Part shown: piece by piece, positions 19,070 to 28,123 of the stretch | Position numbering within the stretch: position 1 is the first letter of the stretch | How the letters are laid out: each line of letters opens with the position of its first letter | Assembly: GCA_021774445.1 (NCBI GenBank) | Contig: JAJFJA010000055.1 | Span: 1-64,000 of the forward strand | Direction: 5' to 3' | DNA length: 64,000 nucleotides | Source of the DNA: Alphaproteobacteria bacterium | GTDB lineage: Bacteria; Pseudomonadota; Alphaproteobacteria; UBA6615 | The notes under the pieces: model-generated | Database searches by the model: none | Told to the model about the DNA's origin: nothing | What the model saw: the letters and a program-made list of their open reading frames with translations, nothing else | Made by a program: the position numbers and the translations under genes

Positions 19070-20305
19070 TCAGGTCACCGCCGCCCGGGTCTCGTATTCC
19101 GGCCGATCCCAGGCCCCGGTCGCCATGATGTCCTTCAGTACCGCGACCGCGTCCCACATGTCGGTGAACTGCTGATACAGCGGTGTGAGGCCGAACCGCA
19201 GGATATCCGGCGCCCGGAAATCGCCGATCACGCCGCGCGCGATCAACGCTTGCATGATCCCATAGCCCTCGTCGTGCCGCAGCGCCACTTGGCTGCCCCG
19301 CCGCTCCGCCTCGCGCGGGCTGACGATCGTCAGACCGCAGCCGCTGCATTCTTGCTCGACCAGGGTCATGAAAACGTCGGCCAGCTCGGCCGACTTGTCC
19401 TGCAACGCCGCCATCTCGACGCGCAGCAGCACATCCACCGAGGTTTCCAGCACCGTCATTGCCAGCACGCTCGGCGTGCCGCAAAGCTGGCGTCTAATCC
19501 CGGCAGCCGGGCTGTAGTCCGCCACGAAGTCGAAGGGCGCCGCATGTCCCATCCATCCCGACAGCGCCGGCGCGATATCATGCTGATGACGCTTGGCGAC
19601 ATAGAGGAAAGCCGGCGCGCCGGGGCCGCCATTGAGGAATTTATAGCCGCAGCCCACCGCGAAGTCGGCTTCGCAGCTATCGAGTGCCACCGGAAAGGCC
19701 CCGGCGCTATGCGCCAGATCCCATAACATCAGCGCCTCATGTCGGTGCGCTTCCGCGGTGATCGCCGCCATGTCGTGCTTGCGCCCCGACCGGTAGTCCA
19801 CTTCCGTCAGCATGACCACGGCAACGTCGGAATCGATCGCCCCGACGACGTCCGCGTGATCGACCAGGCGCAGCTCATGTCCGCGGCCGAGCAATCCGGT
19901 CAAACCCTGCGCGATATAGAGATCGGTCGGGAAATTGCCGGCTTCCGAGACGATCACCCGCCGATCCGGCCGTAGCTGCAGGGCCGCCGACAGCGCCTTG
20001 AACACATTGACCGAGGTTGAGTCCGCCGCCACGATCTGCCCGCGTGCCGCGCCGACCAGATCACCGATCTTGTTGCCGAGCCGAGCCGGCAGTTCGATCC
20101 AATCATGTTTCGTCCAGGAGCGGATGAGATCGCCGCCCCATTCCTTGGCCACCACCGATTGCAAGCGCGCGGCGACCGTCTTCGGCAGCGCTCCCAAGGA
20201 GTTGCCGTCCAGATAGACCACCCCGTCCGGCAGGGCGAACTCGTTGCGGAACGGCGCCAGTGGGTCGGCGGCATCTTGGGCGGCAAGGTCATCGCGTGTA
20301 ATCAA
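19070..20305 (-). CDS. kynU: Kynureninase
   Basis: PLP enzyme that cleaves kynurenine (or 3-hydroxykynurenine) to anthranilate (or 3-hydroxyanthranilate) and alanine in tryptophan breakdown. The 411-residue protein has YLDGNSLGALP near the N-terminus, DSTSVNVFKAL, and the Schiff-base lysine at K222 in GCGYKFLNGGPGAPAF. The start is a TTG at 20305 that overlaps the kynB stop as TTGA; CGGAG lies about seven bases upstream and supports it. Tryptophan 2,3-dioxygenase (kynA) is not in the window. Confidence 0.95.
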   Translation of the reverse strand: MITRDDLAAQDAADPLAPFRNEFALPDGVVYLDGNSLGALPKTVAARLQSVVAKEWGGDLIRSWTKHDWIELPARLGNKIGDLVGAARGQIVAADSTSVNVFKALSAALQLRPDRRVIVSEAGNFPTDLYIAQGLTGLLGRGHELRLVDHADVVGAIDSDVAVVMLTEVDYRSGRKHDMAAITAEAHRHEALMLWDLAHSAGAFPVALDSCEADFAVGCGYKFLNGGPGAPAFLYVAKRHQHDIAPALSGWMGHAAPFDFVADYSPAAGIRRQLCGTPSVLAMTVLETSVDVLLRVEMAALQDKSAELADVFMTLVEQECSGCGLTIVSPREAERRGSQVALRHDEGYGIMQALIARGVIGDFRAPDILRFGLTPLYQQFTDMWDAVAVLKDIMATGAWDRPEYETRAAVT

Positions 20306-20940
20306 GGCAAACTCCGTAGCACGGCCCGGACCGGTGCCGAGTCCAAGGTCATCAATTTCAGCGGCGGCGCGATTAACTCATAATCGCCGCTCGGCACGTC
20401 GTCGAGAATTAAACCCTCCAGGATCGCCAGGCCGTGCCGCCGCACCATCTGATGGGCCTCGATGGATTTTGACTCTTGCGGGTCCAGGCTCGGTGTATCG
20501 ACCCCGATCAGGACCACATTCCGTGCCGCCAGCAGGGCGATGGCCGCGGCGTCGATCGCCGCGAACCGGTCGTCCCAGCGGTCCACCGGTGCGCGATCGT
20601 AGGTGCGAACGAGCACGCGCTCGACACCCGGGTCCAGGAACGGTTCGATCATCGCCGCGCTGACCAGTCCGCCATGCCGCCGCCCGTCGATCACGCGGCA
20701 GGGCCCGATATAACGCGCCAAGTCCATCTTCCCGGCCGTGCTGCCATCCGGGTCGTAGTGGAACGGCGCGTCGGCATGCGACCCGGTGTGGCTCGACATC
20801 GTGAAGCGCGAGACGTTCACCGGGCAGTTGTCGTCAAGCGTCCAGGTGCGCGCCTCCTGGTACGCGGTATCCCCCGGCCAGACCGGAATGCCGACTCTGA
20901 TCGGTGGGCTGATGTCCCACAATTTGCGCGCGCCATCCAT
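20302..20940 (-). CDS. kynB: Kynurenine formamidase (cyclase family)
   Basis: Hydrolyses N-formylkynurenine to kynurenine and formate. It carries the metal-binding signature of the cyclase family, [13 protein letters not shown], and the usual [19 protein letters not shown] opening. The start at 20940 gives 212 residues, the normal KynB length; an in-frame ATG at 20997 would add a 19-residue Ala-rich extension. Directly upstream of kynU with a four-base overlap, which supports the assignment over other cyclase-family members. The gene is divergent from the methylmalonyl-CoA mutase gene. Confidence 0.92.
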   Translation of the reverse strand: MDGARKLWDISPPIRVGIPVWPGDTAYQEARTWTLDDNCPVNVSRFTMSSHTGSHADAPFHYDPDGSTAGKMDLARYIGPCRVIDGRRHGGLVSAAMIEPFLDPGVERVLVRTYDRAPVDRWDDRFAAIDAAAIALLAARNVVLIGVDTPSLDPQESKSIEAHQMVRRHGLAILEGLILDDVPSGDYELIAPPLKLMTLDSAPVRAVLRSLP

Positions 20941-21077
20941 CGTCCAAGGGTGGCCTGCGGCGGCCGCAGCGGCAAGTGAGTCGTTGCCACGCGCCATGTC
21001 GTCCGGCGTTTTCCGCCGCTTGGACCTCAGCCGAGTCGATGTTCTATACTCGGAGCCACCGATCGCCCGGAGAGTCC

Positions 21078-23228
21078 ATGTCCGATTTCCCTAAGCGCAC
21101 GCTCGCGGATTGGCAACGCCTGGCCGCGACCGAACTGCGCGGCAAGGCGGTGCCGGTCCGGCAAACCCCCGAGGGCATCGACATCAAGTCCCTGTACACC
21201 GCGACCGATCTCGAAGGCATCGAATGGTTGGGCACACTGCCGGGTTTCCCGCCTTTCGTCGGCGGCCCCCGCGCCACGATGTACACCAACCGTCCCTGGA
21301 CCATTCGGCAATACGCCGGGTTCTCCACCGCCGAGGACTCGAACGCGTTCTATCATCGCGCCCTCGCCGGCGGCCAGAAGGGCCTGTCCGTCGCCTTCGA
21401 CCTCGCCACCCACCGCGGCTATGACAGCGATCATCCCCGCGTCGCCGGCGATGTCGGCAAGGCCGGCGTCGCCATCGACAGCGTCGAGGATATGAAAATC
21501 CTATTCGACCGCATTCCCCTGCATCAGGTCAGCGTCTCCATGACCATGAATGGCGCGGTGCTGCCGGTGCTGGCGGCGTTTGTCGTGGCCGCCGAGGAGC
21601 AGGGTGTCAAAGCAGGACAGCTCAGCGGCACCATCCAGAACGACGTGCTCAAGGAGTTCATGGTCCGCAACACCTACATCTATCCGCCGGAACCGTCGAT
21701 GCGCATCGTCGCCGACATCATCGATTTTGCCGCCCGCAATGTGCCGCGCTTCAATCCGATCTCCATCTCGGGTTATCACCTGCAAGAGGCCGGCGCGACG
21801 CTGGTTCAGGAACTCGGCTACACCCTCGGCGACGGACTGGAGTATGTCCGCGCCGCTTTGTCCAAGGGCCTCACGGTTGACGAGTTCGCGCCGCGCCTCT
21901 CGTTCTTTTTCAATGTCGGCATGAACTTCTTCATGGAGATCGCCAAGCTCCGCGCCGCACGCTATTTGTGGGCGACCCTGATGGCGGAGAAATTCGCGCC
22001 CAACGATGACGCCAGCTTGTGTTTACGCACCCATTGCCAGACCAGCGGCGTTTCGCTGACCGAGCAGGATCCCTACAACAATATCGTCCGCACCACGATT
22101 GAAGCTTTGGCCGCGGTGCTCGGGGGTACCCAGTCGTTGCACACCAATGCCTTTGACGAAGCCCTCGCGTTACCGTCGGCGACCTCTTCGCGGGTCGCGC
22201 GCAATACCCAGTTGATCCTTCAGCATGAAGCCGGCGCGACCGACACGGTCGATCCGCTCGCCGGCTCCTACTATGTCGAGTCGCTGACCGCCAGCATGGT
22301 CGCCGAAGCCCGCAAACTGATCGACGAAGTCGAGGATGTCGGCGGCATGACCAAGGCCATCGAGGCCGGCATTCCGAAACTACGCATCGAAGAGGCCGCG
22401 GCCCGTCGCCAGGCCCGCATCGATCGCGGCGATGATGTGATTGTCGGCGTCAACCGATTCCAACCCGACTCGGAGGAACCGATCGAGCTGCTGGAGGTCG
22501 ATAACGCTGCCGTCCGCGAGACTCAAATTGCCCGTCTTCGCAGCCTGCGCGAGAGCCGTGATTCTGCCGCCGCAAATGCCGCGTTATCGGCGCTCACCAA
22601 GGCCGCCAGCGACAATTCCGGCAACCTTTTACAGCTCGCAATCGACGCCATGCGGGTTCGTGCCACGGTCGGCGAGGTATCCGATGCGCTGGAAAAGGTT
22701 TACTCACGGCACCGAGCTGTGATTCGATCCGTCAGCGGAGTCTATGGTTCGGCCTATGCCGATGACGAGGGGTTTGCCCGCATCAAGCGCGACGTTGCAG
22801 CATTTGCTGAGCAAGAGGGTCGTCGTCCGCGCATGATCGTTGCCAAGATCGGACAGGACGGACATGACCGGGGGGCCAAGGTGATCGCGACGGCATTTGC
22901 CGATATCGGTTTTGACGTCGACATCGGACCGCTTTTCGCCACGCCGGAGGAAGCAGCGCGACAGGCGATCGAGAATGACGTGCATGTTGTCGGCGTGTCC
23001 AGTCAGGCGGCCGGGCACAAAACCCTCGTGCCGCAGCTCGTCGAGTCGCTGGTGGCGCAGGGCGGCACCGATATCATCGTCGTCTGCGGCGGCGTTATCC
23101 CGCCCCAGGACCATGCCGAATTGTTGCAGCAAGGCGTCTCGGCGATTTACGGCCCCGGAACCAACATACCCCATGCGGCCGGTGAGATCCTGGAGCTGAT
23201 TCGCCGTAGGCGGCAGCGAGCGGCCTAG
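21078..23228 (+). CDS. scpA: Methylmalonyl-CoA mutase, B12-dependent
   Basis: Interconverts (R)-methylmalonyl-CoA and succinyl-CoA in propionate metabolism. The 716-residue protein joins an N-terminal TIM-barrel ([50 protein letters not shown]) to a C-terminal cobalamin domain with the DxHxxG signature ([16 protein letters not shown], near residue 595) and the later GGVIPPQDH. The substrate-pocket segment fits methylmalonyl-CoA mutase rather than the shorter ethylmalonyl type. GGAG five bases before the ATG at 21078 fixes the start. No small subunit is adjacent, so it probably works as a homodimer. The MeaB chaperone gene is at 54.7 kb. Confidence 0.94.
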   Translation: MSDFPKRTLADWQRLAATELRGKAVPVRQTPEGIDIKSLYTATDLEGIEWLGTLPGFPPFVGGPRATMYTNRPWTIRQYAGFSTAEDSNAFYHRALAGGQKGLSVAFDLATHRGYDSDHPRVAGDVGKAGVAIDSVEDMKILFDRIPLHQVSVSMTMNGAVLPVLAAFVVAAEEQGVKAGQLSGTIQNDVLKEFMVRNTYIYPPEPSMRIVADIIDFAARNVPRFNPISISGYHLQEAGATLVQELGYTLGDGLEYVRAALSKGLTVDEFAPRLSFFFNVGMNFFMEIAKLRAARYLWATLMAEKFAPNDDASLCLRTHCQTSGVSLTEQDPYNNIVRTTIEALAAVLGGTQSLHTNAFDEALALPSATSSRVARNTQLILQHEAGATDTVDPLAGSYYVESLTASMVAEARKLIDEVEDVGGMTKAIEAGIPKLRIEEAAARRQARIDRGDDVIVGVNRFQPDSEEPIELLEVDNAAVRETQIARLRSLRESRDSAAANAALSALTKAASDNSGNLLQLAIDAMRVRATVGEVSDALEKVYSRHRAVIRSVSGVYGSAYADDEGFARIKRDVAAFAEQEGRRPRMIVAKIGQDGHDRGAKVIATAFADIGFDVDIGPLFATPEEAARQAIENDVHVVGVSSQAAGHKTLVPQLVESLVAQGGTDIIVVCGGVIPPQDHAELLQQGVSAIYGPGTNIPHAAGEILELIRRRRQRAA

Positions 23229-23232
23229 CCGC

Positions 23233-26200
23233 ATGATGACAAGCGAGCATGCCCCCGCGAGCATTCCTTGGGGGTCCGTCGCCGCGGGAGGTGCCGCGGC
23301 GGCTTGGTTGGCCGCCTCCGTGCTCTATGTCGAAAGCAGTATTGGCTGGGGACTTGTGCCCCAGTTGCTGCCCCATGAGATCGGCGGCGTCATTGCCGGC
23401 ATGACCGCCCCCGTCGCGGTTATTCTTGCCGCGGCCGCGGTGCTGCATCGGCGCCGCCAGAACGCCAAGCTCGCCATGCAGCTCGCCACTCAGATAGATC
23501 GTTTGGCGGCACCGCACACCGAGGCCGATCGTGGCCTGCGGGCGTTGCATGACCGCATGCGCCGCGAGTCGCTCGCCTTGGAAGAGGCCGTGGAGCGCGC
23601 CCGCGGCCAGGCCGCCGACATCGGCGATACTTTCTCGTCCCAGGCCGCGCTGATGACCGAGGCCGCCGACCTGGTGGTCGCCCGCGCCGGCGGTGGTGGC
23701 GAAGCGCTGCGCACCCAGGCCGAGGCCCTGTCGGCCACCGCCAATCGCATTGCCAGCCAACTCGAAGCCCTAAGTGGCATGGGAGCCGGACAGGCGGAGG
23801 CGATTGAGGCGGCCACCGAGCAGGCCCAGGCCGGCGTTGGCAAGCTTGAGGACGTCCTCAGCCGGCAAATCGAGAGTGCCGGCCGCACCCTCTCCAAAAC
23901 CACCGCGGAGGCCTCTGATCGCATTGCCGAATCGGCATCCGGCGCCGCCGACCGGTTGCATGACCTGACCCTCGAATTGGCCAAGCGTGGCAGCGATGTC
24001 GGCCGCGCCTTGGCCCAGGATGCCGAGCACGCCGCGGCCCGCGTCGAGGACGCTTCGAACACCGTCGCCGAGCGTGTTACCGAACGCCTCGCCCATATCC
24101 ATCAGGAGATCCAGGCCACCGGGGACGAGCTTGAGGCTTCCGCCGCGCAGGTCGCCGACTTGGTTTCCGCCGCTTCCGAAGCCGCCGCCAAGCAAACCGG
24201 CGAGGCGCTCGCCCAGGCCCGCATCTCGGTTGCCGAGTCCGGCCGCGCCCTCGAGCAAGGCTCCGCCGCCGCCGCCGCGCGCATCGCCGGTGCCGCCAAC
24301 GAGGCTGCGGAGAAGGCCGGCCGGCGTGCCGACGCCCTTAGCGGCCAACTGGGCGCCGCCACTGCCGCCCTCGATGTTGCCGCCGGCGAGGCCGGCACCC
24401 AGATCGAGCAGGCCATCGCCGCGGCCGCGGATCGTGCCGGCTCCCGGGTGCGTGATGTCCAGGTCAAGATTGCCCAGGCCAGCGACGGCCTGACCGACGC
24501 CGCCGATCGTTTGGCCGAGAAGCTCGACACCACGATGACCCGCGCCACTGGTCGCACCGCTGACGCCGCCGAACAGGCCGCGGCCCGTCTCGAGCTCGCC
24601 GGCCGCGACCTCGATGCGGTTGGCGACAAGGTGACCGCCGGTCTGGCCGAGACCTCGGAGGCCGTTGCTCTGCGCGCCGGAAAACTGGCTGATGAAGCGG
24701 TCATGCGCACCGGTAAGGCGAGCGCCGCGATGTCCGCGGCGATGGACGAGGCGGGCCAGCGTCTTGGCAATACGTTCGACAGCGCCGGTAACGGCGTCGA
24801 AACAATGGCGGCGTCGGTACAGGCGCGCATTCGCGAGTCCAGTGAACTGATTTCCGCGACCACCCAAGAAGCAACCGAACGCGCTGATGCGGCGGCGACG
24901 GCGGCCGCGGCGCAAGCCAACGAAATCGCCGATCAGGTGCGCGGCAACCTGGCCGAGACCGGCCGTGTCCTCGAGGCGGCGGCCACGCGCTTGACCGACC
25001 GGGTCGCCGACGCGACTGCCAGCGCCACCGAACACACCACCAAAGTCACCGCCGAGTCGGCGCAGCAAATGCGCCGGGCGCGCGAGGAGCTGGAGGCCGC
25101 CTGCGGCGATGTCAGTCAACGCCTTGCCGCCGCGACCGGTGAGCTGCATCAGCAGGCGGCGCAGTTCGGCCAACTGACGACGACCGAACTTGGCGCCGCC
25201 GGCGACGCTCTCGCCGCTGCCGCCGACGCGGCCGCACAGCAGGTTACCGAGGCGACCGAGAAAGCGGCCCGCAGCGCCGATCAGGTCGCCGAGAGTGCGC
25301 GCCAGCGGATGCACGAGGCGGCGCAGGACTTGGCCAACGCCGGCACCAAAACCGTCGCCCAATTCGACGCGCTGCTCACCCGCATGACGTCCCAAGGCGA
25401 CGCCATGGTCGCCGCCGCCGAGCAGCATGCCGTGTCGGTTCAGCGAAGCTTTGGCGTCGCCTGCGATGGCGCCAGCCAACGTCTGACCCAGCTGACCGAC
25501 GAAGCGGCGCGCTGGGCCAAACGGGTCGCCGATGAATCTCAGCGACATGTCGCGGCCGCCCGGCAGGCGATGGACGAGGCCTCGGCGACGGTCGTCGATC
25601 GGGTCGCGGAGGCCTCTGAGTCCGGCAGCCGCAAGGCGTCCGAGTTTACCGCCGATTTGGTTCAGCGGATCACTGCCGCGGGTCAGCGTTTGGAAGATGC
25701 CGCGACCAGCGCGGCTGCCGAGATTGCCAATGCCGCCGATGCTGCGGCTGCAAGTACCGCCGATCTGGTCGAGGACGCCCGCGCCCGCACCGGTAACGCC
25801 GGCGCGGCGTTGCAGGCGGTGGCCGCAAGTGTCTCCGAGCACAGCGCCGCGGCGGCCGAGCAGGCGCTGCGCATGGCCGAGACGGCGAGCAAGGAAATCA
25901 CCGGCGCCGGTGCCGCCCTTGAGTCTTCCGCCAAGCGTGCCGCCCGCGAGGTAAATGAGTCCGCCGGCACTGCCGTAGAGAAGGCGCGCCAGGCGGCGAT
26001 ATCGGTCGACCGACAGATCGGCGTTGTCGCCCGTATCCTCAACGACACGGCAGTGCATGCCGAGGAGCGCGGCCACGCGGTCGTCAATCGCTTGCGTGTC
26101 CAAGCCGCCGAGCTTGGCGAAATCGCTCTGGCCAATGCCGACCGGGTCGAGGAAATCAGCGACAAATTCCGCATCCAGATCCGGCAGCTCACCGAGGCCG

Positions 26201-27831
26201 GCGACCTCGCGGAGGCGAAAGGGGAACGCCTCGGCCAGACCTTCGGCAATCAAGCCGCTGCCCTCAACCACATGGCAAACCAGGCCACCGCGGAGGCCGA
26301 GGCGTTGGCCGAGGCCATGACGGCCGAAGCCAACCGCGTCGCCGAAACCCTGAACCAGACTGCGGCGGAAGGCCAAAGCGTCCGAAATATCTTCGCCGGC
26401 TATGCCGACGAGCTGTCCCAGGCACTGGAAGATGCCGAGCAACGCGCCCTGCGCACCCGCGATCATCTGGAGCGCGAACAAGACGCGCTTGCCACCGCGG
26501 CGGAGACCGCGGTGAGCCGTGTGACCGCCGTCGCCGGCAGCCTCGCCGAAGGCGGCGAGGAGGTGACCCGGGTCACCGACCGCACCACCGAGCGTCTACG
26601 CGACCTGCGCGAACGCTTCGGCGACGACGCCCAGTCGGTCGGCGCCGCCGCCGGTGCGGCCTTGTCGCAGATGGAGCGTGCGCAGACCGCCATGCAGGCG
26701 CAGGCCGGCGCCCTCCATGAGTCTACCGGTGCCATCCTCGGTGACTTCCGCAATCTGCAGGAAGGCTTGCGCCAACGCGCCCAGGAGATGACCGCGGCCA
26801 CGGTTTCCGCCTCGACCCGCACCGAGGCGTTGGGCGAGTCGATGGTGCAGCAGAGTGAGATATTGCAGCAGGCCTCGGGTGAAGCCCTGGCCCGTCTCGA
26901 ACTGATCCGCGATCTGCTGCAGCAAGAAACCGATCAGGTCGGCGCCGCCGCGCAAAAGGCCTCGGCCGCGGTCAACGATACTGCCGATACCTTGCGCCGC
27001 CGCCGCAAGGAACTGTCCGAGACGTCGGACGAGATCGTCCAAGCGGGTGCCCGCGCCGGCACCGCACTCGTGGCGCAGACCGGCGATATTCGCGAGAACG
27101 CCGAAACGGTTATCGCCAAATGGCGCGATCTTGGCCGTTTGCTGAGCGCCCAGGCGGAGGCCCTACAGCAAATGTCCGAGGCCGCTGCCGCCCGCGGTGA
27201 GGCCGTCGGTAACGCCATCGAGCGCCAGACGACCGGTCTCGTCGAGGCCGCCGATCGTATGGATGTGCGCGTCGACGGCTTGCGCGAATCTCTGAAGGAA
27301 CAGACGCGGGACATGCGATCCGCGCTCGACGGCGCTGCCGGCCAGGCCACATCCATCGCCGAAACCTTCCGGCTCCAGCAGCGTTCCCTCATCGAGGCTG
27401 CCGAGGAGGCGGCCCGCAAGGCCGATGCGGTCCGCGAGGCCGAGAACACCGCGATCCGCGGCAGTTTCCTCCGCAACGTCAATCGGATGCTGCAAAGCCT
27501 CGGCTCCCTCGGCGTCGATCTCGACCGTATTCTTGAAGACGGCGTGCCGCGTAAGGTGTGGAAGCAGTATCAGCAGGGCGATCAGATGGCGGCCGTGCGC
27601 CAATTGGCGAACCGTGTCCGCGATCCCGTTGCCATCAATCAGGTGCGTCACAAATTTGCCGAGGACGAGGAATTCCGGCTGCTAACGGTTAAGTTCCTCG
27701 GTGAGTTCGAAAAGCTGCTCAAACAGGCCGGCGAGGCCGACCCGGACGATCTGCTGAGCGCCAGTCTGCTCACCGCCGAGGTCGGCAAGACCTACATCCT
27801 CATGACCCGGGCCACCGAACGCCACAAATAG
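23233..27831 (+). CDS. Giant membrane-anchored Ala-rich helical protein with 40-residue repeats; possible TipN-like polar organiser
   Basis: The 1532-residue product has two N-terminal membrane helices (about 12-32 and 45-70). A very long alanine-rich charged helical region follows (75-1420). A distinct conserved-looking C-terminal domain ends it (about 1405-1532: FLRNVNRMLQSLGSLGVDLD, VWKQYQQGDQMAAVRQLANR). Residues 217-892 form seventeen consecutive units, sixteen of exactly 40 residues and the last of 36. Function is unknown. The layout of two membrane helices, long coiled coil and C-terminal tail resembles TipN, the Caulobacter pole marker; that is inference. It follows the mutase gene by four bases, with a weak ribosome site; ATG at 23233 or 23236. 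Confidence 0.85.
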   Translation: MMTSEHAPASIPWGSVAAGGAAAAWLAASVLYVESSIGWGLVPQLLPHEIGGVIAGMTAPVAVILAAAAVLHRRRQNAKLAMQLATQIDRLAAPHTEADRGLRALHDRMRRESLALEEAVERARGQAADIGDTFSSQAALMTEAADLVVARAGGGGEALRTQAEALSATANRIASQLEALSGMGAGQAEAIEAATEQAQAGVGKLEDVLSRQIESAGRTLSKTTAEASDRIAESASGAADRLHDLTLELAKRGSDVGRALAQDAEHAAARVEDASNTVAERVTERLAHIHQEIQATGDELEASAAQVADLVSAASEAAAKQTGEALAQARISVAESGRALEQGSAAAAARIAGAANEAAEKAGRRADALSGQLGAATAALDVAAGEAGTQIEQAIAAAADRAGSRVRDVQVKIAQASDGLTDAADRLAEKLDTTMTRATGRTADAAEQAAARLELAGRDLDAVGDKVTAGLAETSEAVALRAGKLADEAVMRTGKASAAMSAAMDEAGQRLGNTFDSAGNGVETMAASVQARIRESSELISATTQEATERADAAATAAAAQANEIADQVRGNLAETGRVLEAAATRLTDRVADATASATEHTTKVTAESAQQMRRAREELEAACGDVSQRLAAATGELHQQAAQFGQLTTTELGAAGDALAAAADAAAQQVTEATEKAARSADQVAESARQRMHEAAQDLANAGTKTVAQFDALLTRMTSQGDAMVAAAEQHAVSVQRSFGVACDGASQRLTQLTDEAARWAKRVADESQRHVAAARQAMDEASATVVDRVAEASESGSRKASEFTADLVQRITAAGQRLEDAATSAAAEIANAADAAAASTADLVEDARARTGNAGAALQAVAASVSEHSAAAAEQALRMAETASKEITGAGAALESSAKRAAREVNESAGTAVEKARQAAISVDRQIGVVARILNDTAVHAEERGHAVVNRLRVQAAELGEIALANADRVEEISDKFRIQIRQLTEAGDLAEAKGERLGQTFGNQAAALNHMANQATAEAEALAEAMTAEANRVAETLNQTAAEGQSVRNIFAGYADELSQALEDAEQRALRTRDHLEREQDALATAAETAVSRVTAVAGSLAEGGEEVTRVTDRTTERLRDLRERFGDDAQSVGAAAGAALSQMERAQTAMQAQAGALHESTGAILGDFRNLQEGLRQRAQEMTAATVSASTRTEALGESMVQQSEILQQASGEALARLELIRDLLQQETDQVGAAAQKASAAVNDTADTLRRRRKELSETSDEIVQAGARAGTALVAQTGDIRENAETVIAKWRDLGRLLSAQAEALQQMSEAAAARGEAVGNAIERQTTGLVEAADRMDVRVDGLRESLKEQTRDMRSALDGAAGQATSIAETFRLQQRSLIEAAEEAARKADAVREAENTAIRGSFLRNVNRMLQSLGSLGVDLDRILEDGVPRKVWKQYQQGDQMAAVRQLANRVRDPVAINQVRHKFAEDEEFRLLTVKFLGEFEKLLKQAGEADPDDLLSASLLTAEVGKTYILMTRATERHK
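23881..25908 (+). repeat. Coding tandem repeat, 120-base (40-residue) period, 17 units
   Basis: Unit starts fall at residues 217, 257, 297 and every 40 up to 857, then 893. Unit openings read GRTL, GRAL, GDEL, GRAL, TAAL, SDGL, GRDL, SAAM, SELI, GRVL, REEL, GDAL, AQDL, QRSF, RQAM, GQRL and GAAL. Position 4 is hydrophobic, position 15 is I/V/L/F in nearly all units, position 26 is small or V/L, and position 37 is mostly hydrophobic. That gives 11+11+11+7 spacing. Sequences have diverged strongly, so the period survives by structure and not by recent duplication. Confidence 0.85.
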
Positions 27832-27870
27832 CACCGGCGGCACCCGAATCCGCCCGGCTCCGGTCCACGT

Positions 27871-27957
27871 CGTCATTGCGGGCAAGGCGAAGCGATCCAT
27901 CTCCCGATCGCGCGCCGCCCCGACACGCCGGATCGCCGCGCTGCGCTGGCGATGACG
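27871..27957. repeat. Interspersed inverted-repeat element, complete copy
   Basis: The left arm CGTCATTGCGGGCAAGGCGA plus AGCGATCC (27871-27898) pairs with the right arm GGATCGCCGCGCTGCGCTGG plus CGATGACG (27930-27957). The arms are imperfect reverse complements around about 30 bases. It lies in the gap after the giant repeat protein gene. Same family as the element at 162-276. Confidence 0.65.
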
Positions 27958-27995
27958 CCCTTGTTCGAACGCCCCCCATCACGCGCGCCGTCGTT

Positions 27996-28033
27996 GTCAT
28001 TGCGATGAGGCACAGGCCGACGCGGCAAGCCAC
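27996..28033. repeat. Interspersed repeat, second half-copy in the same gap
   Basis: GTCATTGCGATGAGGCACAG, then GCCGACGCGGCAAGCCAC, closely matches the left arm of the element at 162-200, including the shared CACAGGCCGACGCGGCAA core. No right arm is visible. It is the second repeat in the same 292-base intergenic space. Confidence 0.6.
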
Positions 28034-28089
28034 GTTCCGCCCACCCCGCACAGTTACTTAGGTCCGGGTCGCCGGGCCATGCTGTCTTC

Positions 28090-28123
28090 TTGACACATTG
28101 CGGAAAGTATAATTGTATACATT
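28090..28123 (+). promoter_or_regulatory. Probable promoter and operator of the first GntR gene
   Basis: A perfect -35 box TTGACA (28090-28095) is followed by an AT-rich block containing TATAAT (28108-28113, spacer only 12) and the perfect palindrome TGTATACA (28114-28121). The larger frame GTATA-ATTG-TATAC (28107-28120) is also a perfect inverted repeat. Palindromes of this kind are typical GntR/FCD operators, and this one ends three bases before the start codon. Which hexamer serves as -10 is unclear. Confidence 0.5.

Noticed and set aside
23770..26481. Open frame of about 900 codons on the minus strand opposite the giant repeat protein
   Set aside because: GCC/GCG-rich Ala codons on the plus strand give stop-free Gly/Arg-rich frames on the other strand. 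The product has no domain, while the plus strand has a membrane anchor, a regular repeat and a C-terminal domain.
28090..28113. TTGACA and TATAAT as one sigma-70 promoter
   Set aside because: The spacer is only 12 bases, too short for a standard promoter. I kept the block as a regulatory region without fixing the -10 box.
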